47,944 nucleotides of DNA from JABMPX01 sp964649795 (GTDB lineage Bacteria; Patescibacteriota; Minisyncoccia; Portnoybacterales; UBA2143), in the NCBI GenBank assembly GCA_964649795.1, contig CAZYQY010000004.1, forward strand, positions 1-47,944. The letters run 5' to 3'. A program made the position numbers and the translations under genes. Positions 24,824-33,058 of this stretch are shown here, piece after piece (position 1 is the first letter of the stretch; every line of letters begins with the position of its first letter). The notes beneath the pieces are model-generated. The model was not told the DNA's origin. It did not search any database and worked only from the letters and a program-made list of their open reading frames with translations.

Positions 24824-27286
24824 TTATATACAAGCTACAGAAGCTACTTTATCTCCTTGGCTCATTTTCATAACCTTAACACCTTGAGTGGCTCTTCCTA
24901 AACAAGAAATATCTTTAAGATTAGTCCTAATTACCTGTCCTTTTTGAGAAATAGCAATTAAGTCTTCCTCATCATCTAAAATTTGACTAGCAATAATATC
25001 GCCTGTCTTTTCTGTAATCTTGGCAGTTTTGATGCCAATTCCGCCTCTTCTCTGTGTCTTATAAAACTTCAGGTATGTTTTTTTGCCAAACCCATTTTTA
25101 GTTATAACTAATACTTTCAAGTTCTTTTTTTCAGCATTTTTCTCTATAACATCCATTCTAATCAATTTGTCATTTTCTCTCAAATTAATTCCTTTTACCC
25201 CAGCCGCAGCACGAGACATTGACCTAACATCACTTTCTTTGAAACGGATGCTTTGTCCTTTAGAAGTAACTAAAATAATTTCACTTTGTCCTGAAGCCAG
25301 TTTGGCCCATTTTAATTTATCACCTTTGTTTAAATTAATAGCTATTAAACCAGTCCTTCTAACATTGCTAAAATCTTCAACTTTGGTTCTTTTAATTATA
25401 CCATTTTCTGTGGACATCACCAAATATTTCATACCTTGCTCTTTATTCACATTAAGAATAGCGTTAATTTTTTCTTGGGAAGCTAATTGTAGAATATTTA
25501 CAATAGCCTGGCCGCGGGCAATTCTGCTTGTTTCTGGAATTTCATAGGCCTTAGACTGGAAAACCCGCCCTTGATCAGTAAAAAATAGTATATCATCATG
25601 AGTTGAAGCAGGTAAGAAATAGCTAACTACATCTTCTTCTCTTGGCTTAATGCCAACTATTCCTTTGCCTCCTCTTTTTTGTGCTCTATAATCCTGTGGA
25701 TTAACTCTTTTAATATAACCGCCTTTGGTTAAAAGAATAACGCATTCTTCTTTATGAACTAATTCCTCTTCAGTAAGCTGGCCAACAGCCTGATTATGAA
25801 CCTTGGTTTTTCTTGTATCAGCATATTTCTCCCTGATTTCTTTTAATTCGTCTTTCACTACTCCTAAAATCTTTCTTGGACTCTTTAATAAAATTTCTAA
25901 TTCTTTAATTAGCTGTTTTTTCTCTTTTAATTCGTCTTTAATTTTCTTTCTTTCTAAACCAGCCAATGCCTGTAAACGCATTTCCAAAATAGCTGTTGCC
26001 TGTAAATCAGTTAATTTAAATTTTTTAATTAAATTTTTATGAGCAATTTCTTTGTTAGCTGATTCCTTAATTACTTTAATAATCGCATCAATATGGTCAA
26101 TTGCCTTATTCAAGCCCTCTAAAATATGAGCTCTTGCTTTGGCTTGTTTTAATTCAAATTTAGCCCGGCGCGTAACAACATCCTTACGATGCTTAATGTA
26201 TTCCTCTAAAACATTTTTTAAAGACAAAACTTGAGGCTGCAGACCATTGATTAAAGCAATCATATTCAAATGAAAAGTTTTTTGCAAATCAGTAAGTTTA
26301 AAAAGCTGATTAAGGATTTTCTTTGGATGGCCATCTGCTTTCAGATCAATTACTATTCTAACGCCATCTTTATCTGACTCATCGCGAACATCTTTAATTC
26401 CTTGAATTTTTTTATCTTTAACTAAATCGGCTATTCTGGTAATCAAGTTGGCTTTATTGGTTCCATAAGTTATCTCATGAATAATAATCTGAAATTTATC
26501 AGCTTTGCTCTCAATAATTTCTGCTTTTGCTCTGTTGACAATTGGACCACGGCCTGTGCTGTATGCCTGGATCATTCCTAATTTATTATATATTTCTCCG
26601 CCAGTTGGAAAATCAGGCCCTTTAATAAATTTAAAAAGATCTTTAACTGTTGCTTCAGGATTGCTAATTAAGAGAATAACGCTATCAATTATTTCTCCCA
26701 AATTATGAGGTGGAATATTAGTTGCCATACCAACTGCTATGCCCATACAGCCATTCAAAAGCAATTGCGGCAACTTGGCTGGCAAAATAACTGGTTCTTT
26801 TATTGTACCATCGTAATTATCTGTCCAATCAATCGTTTCTTTGTCTATATCCATTAACATTTCTTCAGCAATTTTGTGAATTTTTGCTTCAGTATATCGC
26901 ATTGCAGCAGCATTATCACCGTCCATTGAGCCAAAATTACCTTGTCCATTGACTAATGGATATCTAGTATGAAAATTCTGTGCCAGCTTTACCATTGATT
27001 CATAAACAGCTGCGTCGCCATGCGGATGATACTTACCTAATGTTTCTCCAACAATAGTAGCTGATTTTCTAAACTTAGATGAACTAGTCAATCCCATCCT
27101 ATACATAGCATACAAAATACGGCGATGGACTGGCTTAAGACCATCACGCACATCCGGCAAAGCTCGCGCCACAATTACACTCATAGCATAATCCAAATAT
27201 GAATCTTTCATCTCTTCGGTAATTGAACGTTTTCTTACAGAGCCTATTCCTATTTTATTTTTTTCTTCCTTGTTTATTTTCTCCAT
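24824..27286 (-). CDS. gyrA: DNA gyrase subunit A
   Basis: An 820-aa subunit of the type II topoisomerase that adds negative supercoils. The catalytic Tyr lies in AAAMRYTEAK near residue 131, the winged-helix domain holds KYHPHGDAAVYES, and the C-terminal beta-propeller carries a GyrA-box variant (QKRGGKG). At the positions matching E. coli Ser83 and Asp87 it has Ala and Glu. ATG at 27286 is chosen; a GTG at 27304 in the same frame would overlap the upstream stop. gyrB is not in the window; the gene is embedded in a six- or seven-gene operon. Confidence 0.96.
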   Translation of the reverse strand: MEKINKEEKNKIGIGSVRKRSITEEMKDSYLDYAMSVIVARALPDVRDGLKPVHRRILYAMYRMGLTSSSKFRKSATIVGETLGKYHPHGDAAVYESMVKLAQNFHTRYPLVNGQGNFGSMDGDNAAAMRYTEAKIHKIAEEMLMDIDKETIDWTDNYDGTIKEPVILPAKLPQLLLNGCMGIAVGMATNIPPHNLGEIIDSVILLISNPEATVKDLFKFIKGPDFPTGGEIYNKLGMIQAYSTGRGPIVNRAKAEIIESKADKFQIIIHEITYGTNKANLITRIADLVKDKKIQGIKDVRDESDKDGVRIVIDLKADGHPKKILNQLFKLTDLQKTFHLNMIALINGLQPQVLSLKNVLEEYIKHRKDVVTRRAKFELKQAKARAHILEGLNKAIDHIDAIIKVIKESANKEIAHKNLIKKFKLTDLQATAILEMRLQALAGLERKKIKDELKEKKQLIKELEILLKSPRKILGVVKDELKEIREKYADTRKTKVHNQAVGQLTEEELVHKEECVILLTKGGYIKRVNPQDYRAQKRGGKGIVGIKPREEDVVSYFLPASTHDDILFFTDQGRVFQSKAYEIPETSRIARGQAIVNILQLASQEKINAILNVNKEQGMKYLVMSTENGIIKRTKVEDFSNVRRTGLIAINLNKGDKLKWAKLASGQSEIILVTSKGQSIRFKESDVRSMSRAAAGVKGINLRENDKLIRMDVIEKNAEKKNLKVLVITKNGFGKKTYLKFYKTQRRGGIGIKTAKITEKTGDIIASQILDDEEDLIAISQKGQVIRTNLKDISCLGRATQGVKVMKMSQGDKVASVACI

Positions 27287-27296
27287 TATTTTATTA

Positions 27297-27632
27297 TTAA
27301 TCACTTAAAGGCAGCTCTATTGGCTTAATTTTCTCTGGCTTTTTTTCTGGCTCAATTTGATTGTCTAATTGCTCTAATTCTTCTTCTAAATCTTTTTCAA
27401 AAAATGCTCCAATGCTGGCTTTTAGTGTTTCTTTAAAAGAAGGCATTCCTTTTTTAATTTCATCCAAGGGTGTTCCTTCTTTTTCAGCTGTTGTTGAAAA
27501 AGAGCCCTTTAGAGAAATTACCCAAATAGAAACAATAAAAAACATAAAAATAAAAACAGCCAAACAGAGTATTTGGATACGGACATAGCGGGGTTTTTGC
27601 TGAATTTTTTCTAAAAAATCTAATAGAGACAT
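27297..27632 (-). CDS. Small single-helix membrane protein, unknown function
   Basis: A 111-aa protein with a basic cytoplasmic N-terminus, one transmembrane helix (about 20-42) and an acidic outer or cytosolic tail rich in Glu, Lys and Pro (about 85-106). No family recognised. It starts one base after the metallo-hydrolase stop and ends just before gyrA, so it is clearly part of that operon. Confidence 0.65.
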   Translation of the reverse strand: MSLLDFLEKIQQKPRYVRIQILCLAVFIFMFFIVSIWVISLKGSFSTTAEKEGTPLDEIKKGMPSFKETLKASIGAFFEKDLEEELEQLDNQIEPEKKPEKIKPIELPLSD

Positions 27633-27633
27633 C

Positions 27634-28278
27634 TTATATCTTAAATACCACTACTTCCATTTCTTTGCCAATTAAGTCCTTTTTTTTAAGAGTTAATTTA
27701 TCAACAGCTGTTTTTTTCTCTAATCCCATTTCTTTTAAAAATTCGCTTAAATCGTCCAGATGAATTTTTAAATTAGGCATTTTGTAATGCATAGGGATGA
27801 TTAAGCGCGGCTCAATTTGTTTGGCTATTCTAGCTGCTTCTTGAGCATTAATTGTATAAATACCGCCAACTGGAATCATTAAAATATCAACATTGCCAAT
27901 TGCTTCTAATTGTTTATCAGTTAATTTTTCCTGACCAAAATCCCCTAAATGACACAGGCGTATTTTATCCATTTTTATCAAATAAATGGTATTTAATCCT
28001 CTTTCTTCACCCTGCTTTTTATCATGGAAACTTGAACAACCAATAATTCTAACTCCTTTAATATCGTATTCTCCTGGATTATTTATAATAAAAGGGCTGT
28101 TGCTAATTGCTTTAATGTTATTGTGGTCATTGTGTTCATGAGAAACCGTAAGAATATCAGCCGTTCCTCGAGGCGGATTCAAGCCAATGCTTTTATCAAA
28201 AGGGTCTGTAATAATAGTTAAGTGGCCGCCTTGATTAATAATCTTAAAGCAAGAATGACCGTACCAAGTAATTGTCAT
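27634..28278 (-). CDS. Metallo-beta-lactamase-fold hydrolase (UPF0173/UlaG-like)
   Basis: A 214-aa protein beginning MTITWYGHSCFKI, the signature of the UPF0173/UlaG branch. The zinc-binding motif is SHEHNDH near residue 48, with further His/Asp ligands in LCHLGDFG and IIPMHYK. Substrate is unknown; UlaG-like members hydrolyse lactones or phosphodiesters. First gene of the leftward gyrA operon. Its promoter (28287-28315) places the transcription start within about two bases of the ATG. Confidence 0.87.
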   Translation of the reverse strand: MTITWYGHSCFKIINQGGHLTIITDPFDKSIGLNPPRGTADILTVSHEHNDHNNIKAISNSPFIINNPGEYDIKGVRIIGCSSFHDKKQGEERGLNTIYLIKMDKIRLCHLGDFGQEKLTDKQLEAIGNVDILMIPVGGIYTINAQEAARIAKQIEPRLIIPMHYKMPNLKIHLDDLSEFLKEMGLEKKTAVDKLTLKKKDLIGKEMEVVVFKI

Positions 28279-28286
28279 AATAATTT

Positions 28287-28315
28287 ATTTTATCATATAT
28301 CTTTTCTCTTGCCAA
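28287..28315 (-). promoter_or_regulatory. Promoter of the gyrA operon, predicted leaderless
   Basis: On the minus strand, TTGGCA (28310-28315), a 17-base spacer and TAAAAT (28287-28292), 8 bases before the ATG at 28278. Its -35 box overlaps that of the divergent S1-gene promoter by five bases. Confidence 0.65.
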
Positions 28316-28337
28316 GCTAATAATCTTGGGCTATACT
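28309..28337 (+). promoter_or_regulatory. Promoter of the S1-ftsH operon, predicted leaderless
   Basis: TTGCCA (28309-28314), a 17-base spacer and TATACT (28332-28337), 6 bases before the ATG at 28344. Transcription would start on the start codon. Confidence 0.68.
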
Positions 28338-28343
28338 TTGAAT

Positions 28344-29435
28344 ATGACTAAGAATAAAGGAACTGACAAAACAATGAAAAAATTATTAGCTGAAGAAGAA
28401 AAATCTCTCTGCTTGCCGCAAGCCGGAGATTTAATAGAAGGCCGCATTATTAAAATGAGCAAGAATGAGCTTATTTTAGAATTAGGACCATTAGGCACAG
28501 GAATTATTTACGGCGGAGAATTACGAGAAAATACGACTCTTTTTAAAGAGTTAAAAGAGGGTCAGAAAATCTCTGCCTTAGTTTTAGATCCAGAAAATGA
28601 GGATGGTTATGTTGAGCTTTCATTTAAAGAAGCTAATATAGAAAAAATATGGGCCGACCTTGAAACAAGGAGAAAATCAGACGATGAGGTTGAAGTAAAG
28701 GTAATTGAAGCCAACCGGGGAGGATTAGTTATTGAACTGTCTGGAGTAATTGGTTTCCTGCCGGTTTCTCAACTATCGCCTCAAAATTATCCACGTATAG
28801 AAGACGGCGATAGAAACAAAATTCTCCAGGAACTTAATAAATTTGTTGGGAAAAAAATGTCAGTCAAAATTATCAGTTTAGACAAGAAAAATGACAAACT
28901 AGTTGTTTCAGAAAAAGCATCCAAAGAAAAAGAGATTATAGAAAGTTTAAAGAAGTATAAAATAGGAGATGTAGTTGAAGGGATTGTTGTTTCTTTAACT
29001 AACTTTGGAGTTTTTATTAAATTTGATGAGACAGTAGAGGGCTTAATACATATATCTGAATTGTCTTGGCAAATGATTGAACATCCAAGCAAGATTCTTA
29101 AAGAAAAAGATAAGGTTAAAGCAAAAATTATTGATATTCAAAATGGACAAATTTCACTTTCTATTAAGGCCTTGGAAAAAGATCCTTGGAAAAACATTGA
29201 CAAGAAGTATAAGATTGACCAAATAGTAAAAGGCAGAGTGACTAAATTCGGCAATTTAGGAGCTTTTATCCAAATAGACAAAAATATTTATGGACTATCT
29301 CATATTTCAGAATTTTCTAAACAAAATCAAAGAATGGAAGATGTCCTTGAAATAGGAAAATCATACAATTTTAAAATTTTATCTCTGTTGCCAGAGACAC
29401 ATAAGATATCCTTAAAGCTAAATGATAAACAATGA
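28344..29435 (+). CDS. S1 RNA-binding domain protein (ribosomal protein S1-like)
   Basis: A 363-aa protein with four S1 (OB-fold) domains at about residues 22-95, 106-195, 208-280 and 290-358. The third is the most canonical (VVEGIVVSLTNFGVFIKF ... GLIHISELSW). It fits the four-domain S1-like proteins that bring mRNA to the 30S subunit in place of full six-domain S1. The ATG at 28344 is preferred to a TTG at 28326, because the upstream codons overlap the -10 box. It overlaps ftsH by four bases (ATGA). Confidence 0.85.
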   Translation: MTKNKGTDKTMKKLLAEEEKSLCLPQAGDLIEGRIIKMSKNELILELGPLGTGIIYGGELRENTTLFKELKEGQKISALVLDPENEDGYVELSFKEANIEKIWADLETRRKSDDEVEVKVIEANRGGLVIELSGVIGFLPVSQLSPQNYPRIEDGDRNKILQELNKFVGKKMSVKIISLDKKNDKLVVSEKASKEKEIIESLKKYKIGDVVEGIVVSLTNFGVFIKFDETVEGLIHISELSWQMIEHPSKILKEKDKVKAKIIDIQNGQISLSIKALEKDPWKNIDKKYKIDQIVKGRVTKFGNLGAFIQIDKNIYGLSHISEFSKQNQRMEDVLEIGKSYNFKILSLLPETHKISLKLNDKQ

Positions 29436-31255
29436 AGTATCTATTAAAAAACATATTTATTGTTTTTCTCTCATTTTTAACCATTGCTGGACTTTTTGCT
29501 TTGTTTAATACATCTGGCCAGAGGCCAGAAGAAGTTTCTTTGAGCCAATTAGTTGAACAAATTAATCAAGAACAGGTTTCAACTATTATTATCAAAGGAG
29601 ATAAACTGGAAATTGATTTAAAAAACGGCATTAAGGAAATAGTTACCAAGGAAAAAGAATCGTCCTTGACTGAATCTCTAAAAAACTACGGACTTAATTC
29701 AGAAAAACTTAAATTAGTTAATTTGGAAATAGAGAGAGAAAGCGGAGCTGCTTTTTGGCTAGGGACTATTCTGCCATTCTTTTTGCCTTTGCTTATTATT
29801 GGTTTTTTCTTCTGGTTCATGTTTAGAGGAGCAAAAAGAGGACAGATGCAGGCATTTACTTTTGGTCATTCGCGAGCCCGTTTAATTGACCCTAAAGACA
29901 AGAAAGATAAGGCAACCTTTAAGGATGTAGCTGGACTGAAAGAAGCCAAGGAAGAACTTAAGGAAATAGTTGAATTCTTGAAAAATCCAAAGAAATTTGT
30001 TGATTTAGGAGCTAAAATCCCTAAAGGAGTTTTATTAGTCGGTTCTCCTGGTACAGGCAAAACACTTCTCGGCCGAGCTATTGCGACTGAAGCAAATGTT
30101 CCGTTTTTCAATGTTTCTGGTTCAGAATTCGTTGAAATGTTTGTGGGTGTGGGGTCAAGCCGGGTACGCGATTTATTCCAAACAGCAAAAAAACACTCAC
30201 CCTGCCTTATTTTCATAGACGAATTAGACGCTATTGGCAGGCAAAGAGGAACTGGTTTGGGCGGAGGCCATGATGAAAGAGAACAAACCTTAAATCAAAT
30301 ACTAGTAGAAATGGATGGTTTTGATCCTAATACTGGAATAATTTTATTAGCAGCAACAAATCGTCCAGATGTTTTAGATCCAGCTTTACTTAGGCCAGGC
30401 CGTTTTGATAGAAGAATCATGCTTAATTTGCCTGATATTGAAGATAGAGAAAGCGTTCTTAAAATTCATGCCAGGAATAAACCATTAGAAGAAAAAGTTA
30501 ATCTGCGGGAAATTGCTGAAAGAACGCCTGGATTTTCTGGAGCTGATTTGGCTAATATAGTCAATGAAGCAGCTATTTTAACTGCCAGAAGGAATAAGAA
30601 AAAAATTAGTCAGGATGAATTACGTGAATGCATTGAAAAAGTTCTTTTGGGCCCGGAAAGGAAAAGTCATATTCTTTCCAAAAAAGAAAAGGAAATTACT
30701 GCTTATCATGAAGCAGGCCATGCATTAATAACAGCTTCTTTGCCTAATGCTGACCTAATTCAAAAAGTTTCTATTATTGCTCGCGGTCCAGCTGCTGGTT
30801 ATACTTTAAAACTTCCGACTGAAGACAGGCATTTGCATAGCCGTTCTGAATTTATAGATGAATTAGCTATTCTTCTTGGAGGTTATGCTGCTGAAGAATT
30901 AGTTTTTAATGAACTAACTACAGGAGCTTCTAATGACTTATTAAAAGCAACTGAATTAGCCAGGCAATTAGTAACTAAATATGGCATGAGCGAAAAATTA
31001 GGGCCAAGAACTTTTGGCGGCAAAGAAGAAATGATATTTTTAGGCAGAGAAATTGCTACGGAAAAGGATTATTCTGAAGAAACAGCCAGCCAGATTGATA
31101 AAGAGGTCTCTAAGCTTATTAATAATGCTGAACATGCTGCTAAAAAAATTCTTACTGAAAAAAGAAAGAAATTAAACCAAATTGCCAAGGTACTTATTAA
31201 AAAAGAAGTTATTGAGAGAAAAGAGTTTGAAAGTCTGATGAAGAAGAAAGTTTAA
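29432..31255 (+). CDS. ftsH: ATP-dependent zinc metalloprotease FtsH
   Basis: A 607-aa membrane AAA+ protease that degrades misfolded and regulatory membrane proteins. Two transmembrane helices (about 5-24 and 108-131) flank a small outer domain. Walker A is GSPGTGKT near 205, Walker B LIFIDELDAIG near 262, the second region of homology ATNRPDVLDPALLRPGRFDR near 310, and the zinc site is HEAGH near 426. Length and order are standard. It is translationally coupled to the S1-domain gene by an ATGA overlap, and three tRNA genes follow. Confidence 0.97.
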   Translation: MKYLLKNIFIVFLSFLTIAGLFALFNTSGQRPEEVSLSQLVEQINQEQVSTIIIKGDKLEIDLKNGIKEIVTKEKESSLTESLKNYGLNSEKLKLVNLEIERESGAAFWLGTILPFFLPLLIIGFFFWFMFRGAKRGQMQAFTFGHSRARLIDPKDKKDKATFKDVAGLKEAKEELKEIVEFLKNPKKFVDLGAKIPKGVLLVGSPGTGKTLLGRAIATEANVPFFNVSGSEFVEMFVGVGSSRVRDLFQTAKKHSPCLIFIDELDAIGRQRGTGLGGGHDEREQTLNQILVEMDGFDPNTGIILLAATNRPDVLDPALLRPGRFDRRIMLNLPDIEDRESVLKIHARNKPLEEKVNLREIAERTPGFSGADLANIVNEAAILTARRNKKKISQDELRECIEKVLLGPERKSHILSKKEKEITAYHEAGHALITASLPNADLIQKVSIIARGPAAGYTLKLPTEDRHLHSRSEFIDELAILLGGYAAEELVFNELTTGASNDLLKATELARQLVTKYGMSEKLGPRTFGGKEEMIFLGREIATEKDYSEETASQIDKEVSKLINNAEHAAKKILTEKRKKLNQIAKVLIKKEVIERKEFESLMKKKV

Positions 31256-31279
31256 TTTAAAATATTTATAGTTATTAAT

Positions 31280-31352
31280 GGGCGTGTAGCTCAGTGGTTA
31301 GAGCGGGGTCCTTATAAGGCCTAGGTCCCAGGTTCGAATCCTGGCACGCCCA
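31280..31352 (+). tRNA. tRNA-Ile(TAT)
   Basis: Acceptor GGGCGTG/CACGCCC, anticodon stem GGGTC/GGCCT (two G-U pairs) with loop CTTATAA (anticodon TAT at 31313-31315), and T-arm CCAGG-TTCGAAT-CCTGG. The discriminator is A. It would read AUA directly, instead of the usual CAT anticodon modified to lysidine by TilS. Confidence 0.9.
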
Positions 31353-31365
31353 CCCATGATTTTGC

Positions 31366-31439
31366 GGGCGGTTGGCGCAGTTGGTTAGCGCGCATCGTTG
31401 ACATCGATGAGGTCAGAGGTTCGAATCCTCTACCGCCCA
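31366..31439 (+). tRNA. tRNA-Val(GAC)
   Basis: Acceptor GGGCGGT/ACCGCCC, anticodon stem CATCG/CGATG with loop TTGACAT (anticodon GAC at 31400-31402), and T-arm AGAGG-TTCGAAT-CCTCT. The discriminator is A. Confidence 0.95.
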
Positions 31440-31452
31440 CTTTTTTACATAA

Positions 31453-31525
31453 GGGCCGTTAGCTCAGCTGGTAGAGCATCGGTTTTGCATACCGGAGGTC
31501 GGGAGTTCGAATCTCCCACGGTCCA
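31453..31525 (+). tRNA. tRNA-Ala(TGC)
   Basis: Acceptor GGGCCGT/ACGGTCC, anticodon loop TTTGCAT (anticodon TGC), and T-arm GGGAG-TTCGAAT-CTCCC. The discriminator A at 31525 is followed by one C and then the ATG of the RluD-like gene. Confidence 0.95.
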
Positions 31526-31526
31526 C

Positions 31527-32204
31527 ATGAAAATCATCTATGAAGATAAAAATATTATTGTAATTAACAAACCAGCTGATTTGATTGTCCATCCAAATAA
31601 CCCTGAACAAAAAAATACTTTAGTTGACGAGTTGCTCGCCTACTGTCCAGAAATTAAAAATGTTGGTAATGATCCAATGCGACCTGGAATTGTTCATCGG
31701 CTAGACAAAGATACTTCTGGTTTAATAATAATAGCAAAAAATAATCATTCTTTTGCTTATTTAAAGAAACAATTCAGTGAAAGAAAAATAGTTAAAAAAT
31801 ATTTAGCTTTAGTTCATGGTCAAGTCAAAGATGAAAAAGGAATAATTACCAAATCAATCAGTTTCTCAAAAAAAGACCGCAAAAAAAGAAGCGCTTTGCT
31901 TGATGAAAAATCCAAAAAGGCATGGACAGAATATAAGGTTGTAAAAAGATTCAAGAAATATACTCTATTAGAAATAATTATTAAAACAGGAAGGACTCAT
32001 CAAATTAGAGTCCATTTATCTTCTATTGGCCATCCAATTGCTGGAGACAAGCAATATAAATTTAAAAGGCAACTTTTACCAGAGAATCTAAATCGCCAAT
32101 TTTTGCATGCTTCTTACTTGAAATTTAAATTGCCTGATGGTAAGATAATGGAATTCAAATTAGATTTGCCAGAAGATTTAAAAAATGTTTTACAAAATTT
32201 ATGA
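31527..32204 (+). CDS. RluD-family pseudouridine synthase
   Basis: A 225-aa RNA pseudouridine synthase. The catalytic Asp is in HRLDKDTSGLIIIAK near residue 55, and the conserved KTGRTHQIRVHLSSIGHPIAGD segment is near 150. The N-terminal S4 RNA-binding domain of RluD is missing, so it resembles the shorter RluA/RluC-like forms; the target uridines are unknown. The frame is open back through two tRNA genes, but the ATG at 31527, one base after tRNA-Ala, starts the conserved sequence KIIYEDKNIIVINKPADL. It overlaps rplS by four bases. Confidence 0.92.
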   Translation: MKIIYEDKNIIVINKPADLIVHPNNPEQKNTLVDELLAYCPEIKNVGNDPMRPGIVHRLDKDTSGLIIIAKNNHSFAYLKKQFSERKIVKKYLALVHGQVKDEKGIITKSISFSKKDRKKRSALLDEKSKKAWTEYKVVKRFKKYTLLEIIIKTGRTHQIRVHLSSIGHPIAGDKQYKFKRQLLPENLNRQFLHASYLKFKLPDGKIMEFKLDLPEDLKNVLQNL

Positions 32205-32569
32205 ATAAACTTGACTTATTTAATAAAAAACAATCAAAGAAAGATATTCCAGAAATTAGACCTGGATATACTATTCAAGTCCATCAAAAAATTAAAGAAA
32301 AAGACAAGCAAAGAATTCAAATTTTTGAAGGGTTAGTTATTGCTTGCAAGCATGGAAAAGGCATCAATGCTACTATTACTGTTCGGAAAATTAGCCAAGG
32401 AGTTGGTGTAGAAAGAATTTTCCCTATTCACGCGCCCTTTATTGAAAAAATAGAAGTAATTAAAAAACATAAAGTTAGACGAGCCAAACTTTACTATATC
32501 CGTAACAAATCAGCCAAACAAGCTCGTCTTAAAGAAATAATTCCCCAGCGCAAAGTTATAAAAAAATAG
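32201..32569 (+). CDS. rplS: Large ribosomal subunit protein L19
   Basis: A 122-aa L19 at the 30S-50S interface. The family core is intact: EIRPGYTIQVHQKI, QIFEGLVIACKHGKG, INATITVRKISQGVGVERIF and HKVRRAKLYYIR. Normal length. Coupled to the RluD-like gene by an ATGA overlap and followed 3 bases later by tRNA-Leu(GAG), an RNA-biology operon. A decayed copy of its centre lies at 42288-42340. Confidence 0.97.
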   Translation: MNKLDLFNKKQSKKDIPEIRPGYTIQVHQKIKEKDKQRIQIFEGLVIACKHGKGINATITVRKISQGVGVERIFPIHAPFIEKIEVIKKHKVRRAKLYYIRNKSAKQARLKEIIPQRKVIKK

Positions 32570-32572
32570 TAA

Positions 32573-32655
32573 GCCCAGATGGTGGAATTGGTATACACAA
32601 CAGCTTGAGGAGCTGTGCTCTTCGGGGCGTGCGGGTTCGAGTCCCGCTCTGGGCA
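32573..32655 (+). tRNA. tRNA-Leu(GAG)
   Basis: A class II tRNA with acceptor GCCCAGA/TCTGGGC, anticodon stem ACAGC/GCTGT with loop TTGAGGA (anticodon GAG at 32607-32609), a long variable arm, and T-arm GCGGG-TTCGAGT-CCCGC. The discriminator is A. Confidence 0.95.
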
Positions 32656-32703
32656 CTAAAACTAAACTTTCAGGAATAAGGGTATCATCAATGACCGGAT
32701 GCT

Positions 32704-33018
32704 TTAAGGAATTTTTTTAGCAAGTTTAATTGCTCCAGTCGGACAAACGGACTGGCATAACCCGCAAAAACAGCATTTATTAATATCAATTTTGGGCTGT
32801 TTTTTTATTGTCCCGTCTTTTTGCCGAATTTTAACCATTTTAATCGCTTTGTTCGGACAGGCCTGAGCGCACAAACTGCATCCCAGACATTTGTTAGGAA
32901 AAAACTCAGGGATTCCCCGATAACCCTCAGGCAAAGGAAGAGATTTTTGGGGAAATTTCACTGTCAACGGTTTCTTAAACAAATTCAGAAATAATTTTGG
33001 GATTATGCCTAATTTCAT
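32704..33018 (-). CDS. Mbh/Mbx-type complex subunit N, NuoI-like 2x[4Fe-4S] ferredoxin subunit
   Basis: A 104-aa electron-entry subunit. Two complete cluster motifs are visible: CLGCSLCAQACP (about residues 42-53) and CCFCGLCQSVCP (about 81-92). It would pass electrons from ferredoxin to the small subunit J. It is the last gene of the array, as in mbh, mbx and mbs operons. A perfect 12-bp hairpin lies in the 40-base gap to subunit L. Confidence 0.9.
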   Translation of the reverse strand: MKLGIIPKLFLNLFKKPLTVKFPQKSLPLPEGYRGIPEFFPNKCLGCSLCAQACPNKAIKMVKIRQKDGTIKKQPKIDINKCCFCGLCQSVCPTGAIKLAKKIP

Positions 33019-33027
33019 ATTTGTTTA

Positions 33028-33052
33028 ATGTGCGACATTGAATGTCGCACAT
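33028..33052 (-). promoter_or_regulatory. Hairpin between subunit L and N genes
   Basis: ATGTGCGACATT and AATGTCGCACAT form a perfect 12-bp inverted repeat around a single G, in the only sizeable gap at the end of the array. It lacks a T run. It may mark mRNA processing or protect the upstream message. Confidence 0.55.
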
Positions 33053-33058
33053 GTATAT

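Noticed and set aside
25083..25547. A 154-codon plus-strand frame opposite gyrA
   Set aside because: Antisense shadow of a conserved gene; composition follows the gyrA codon pattern.
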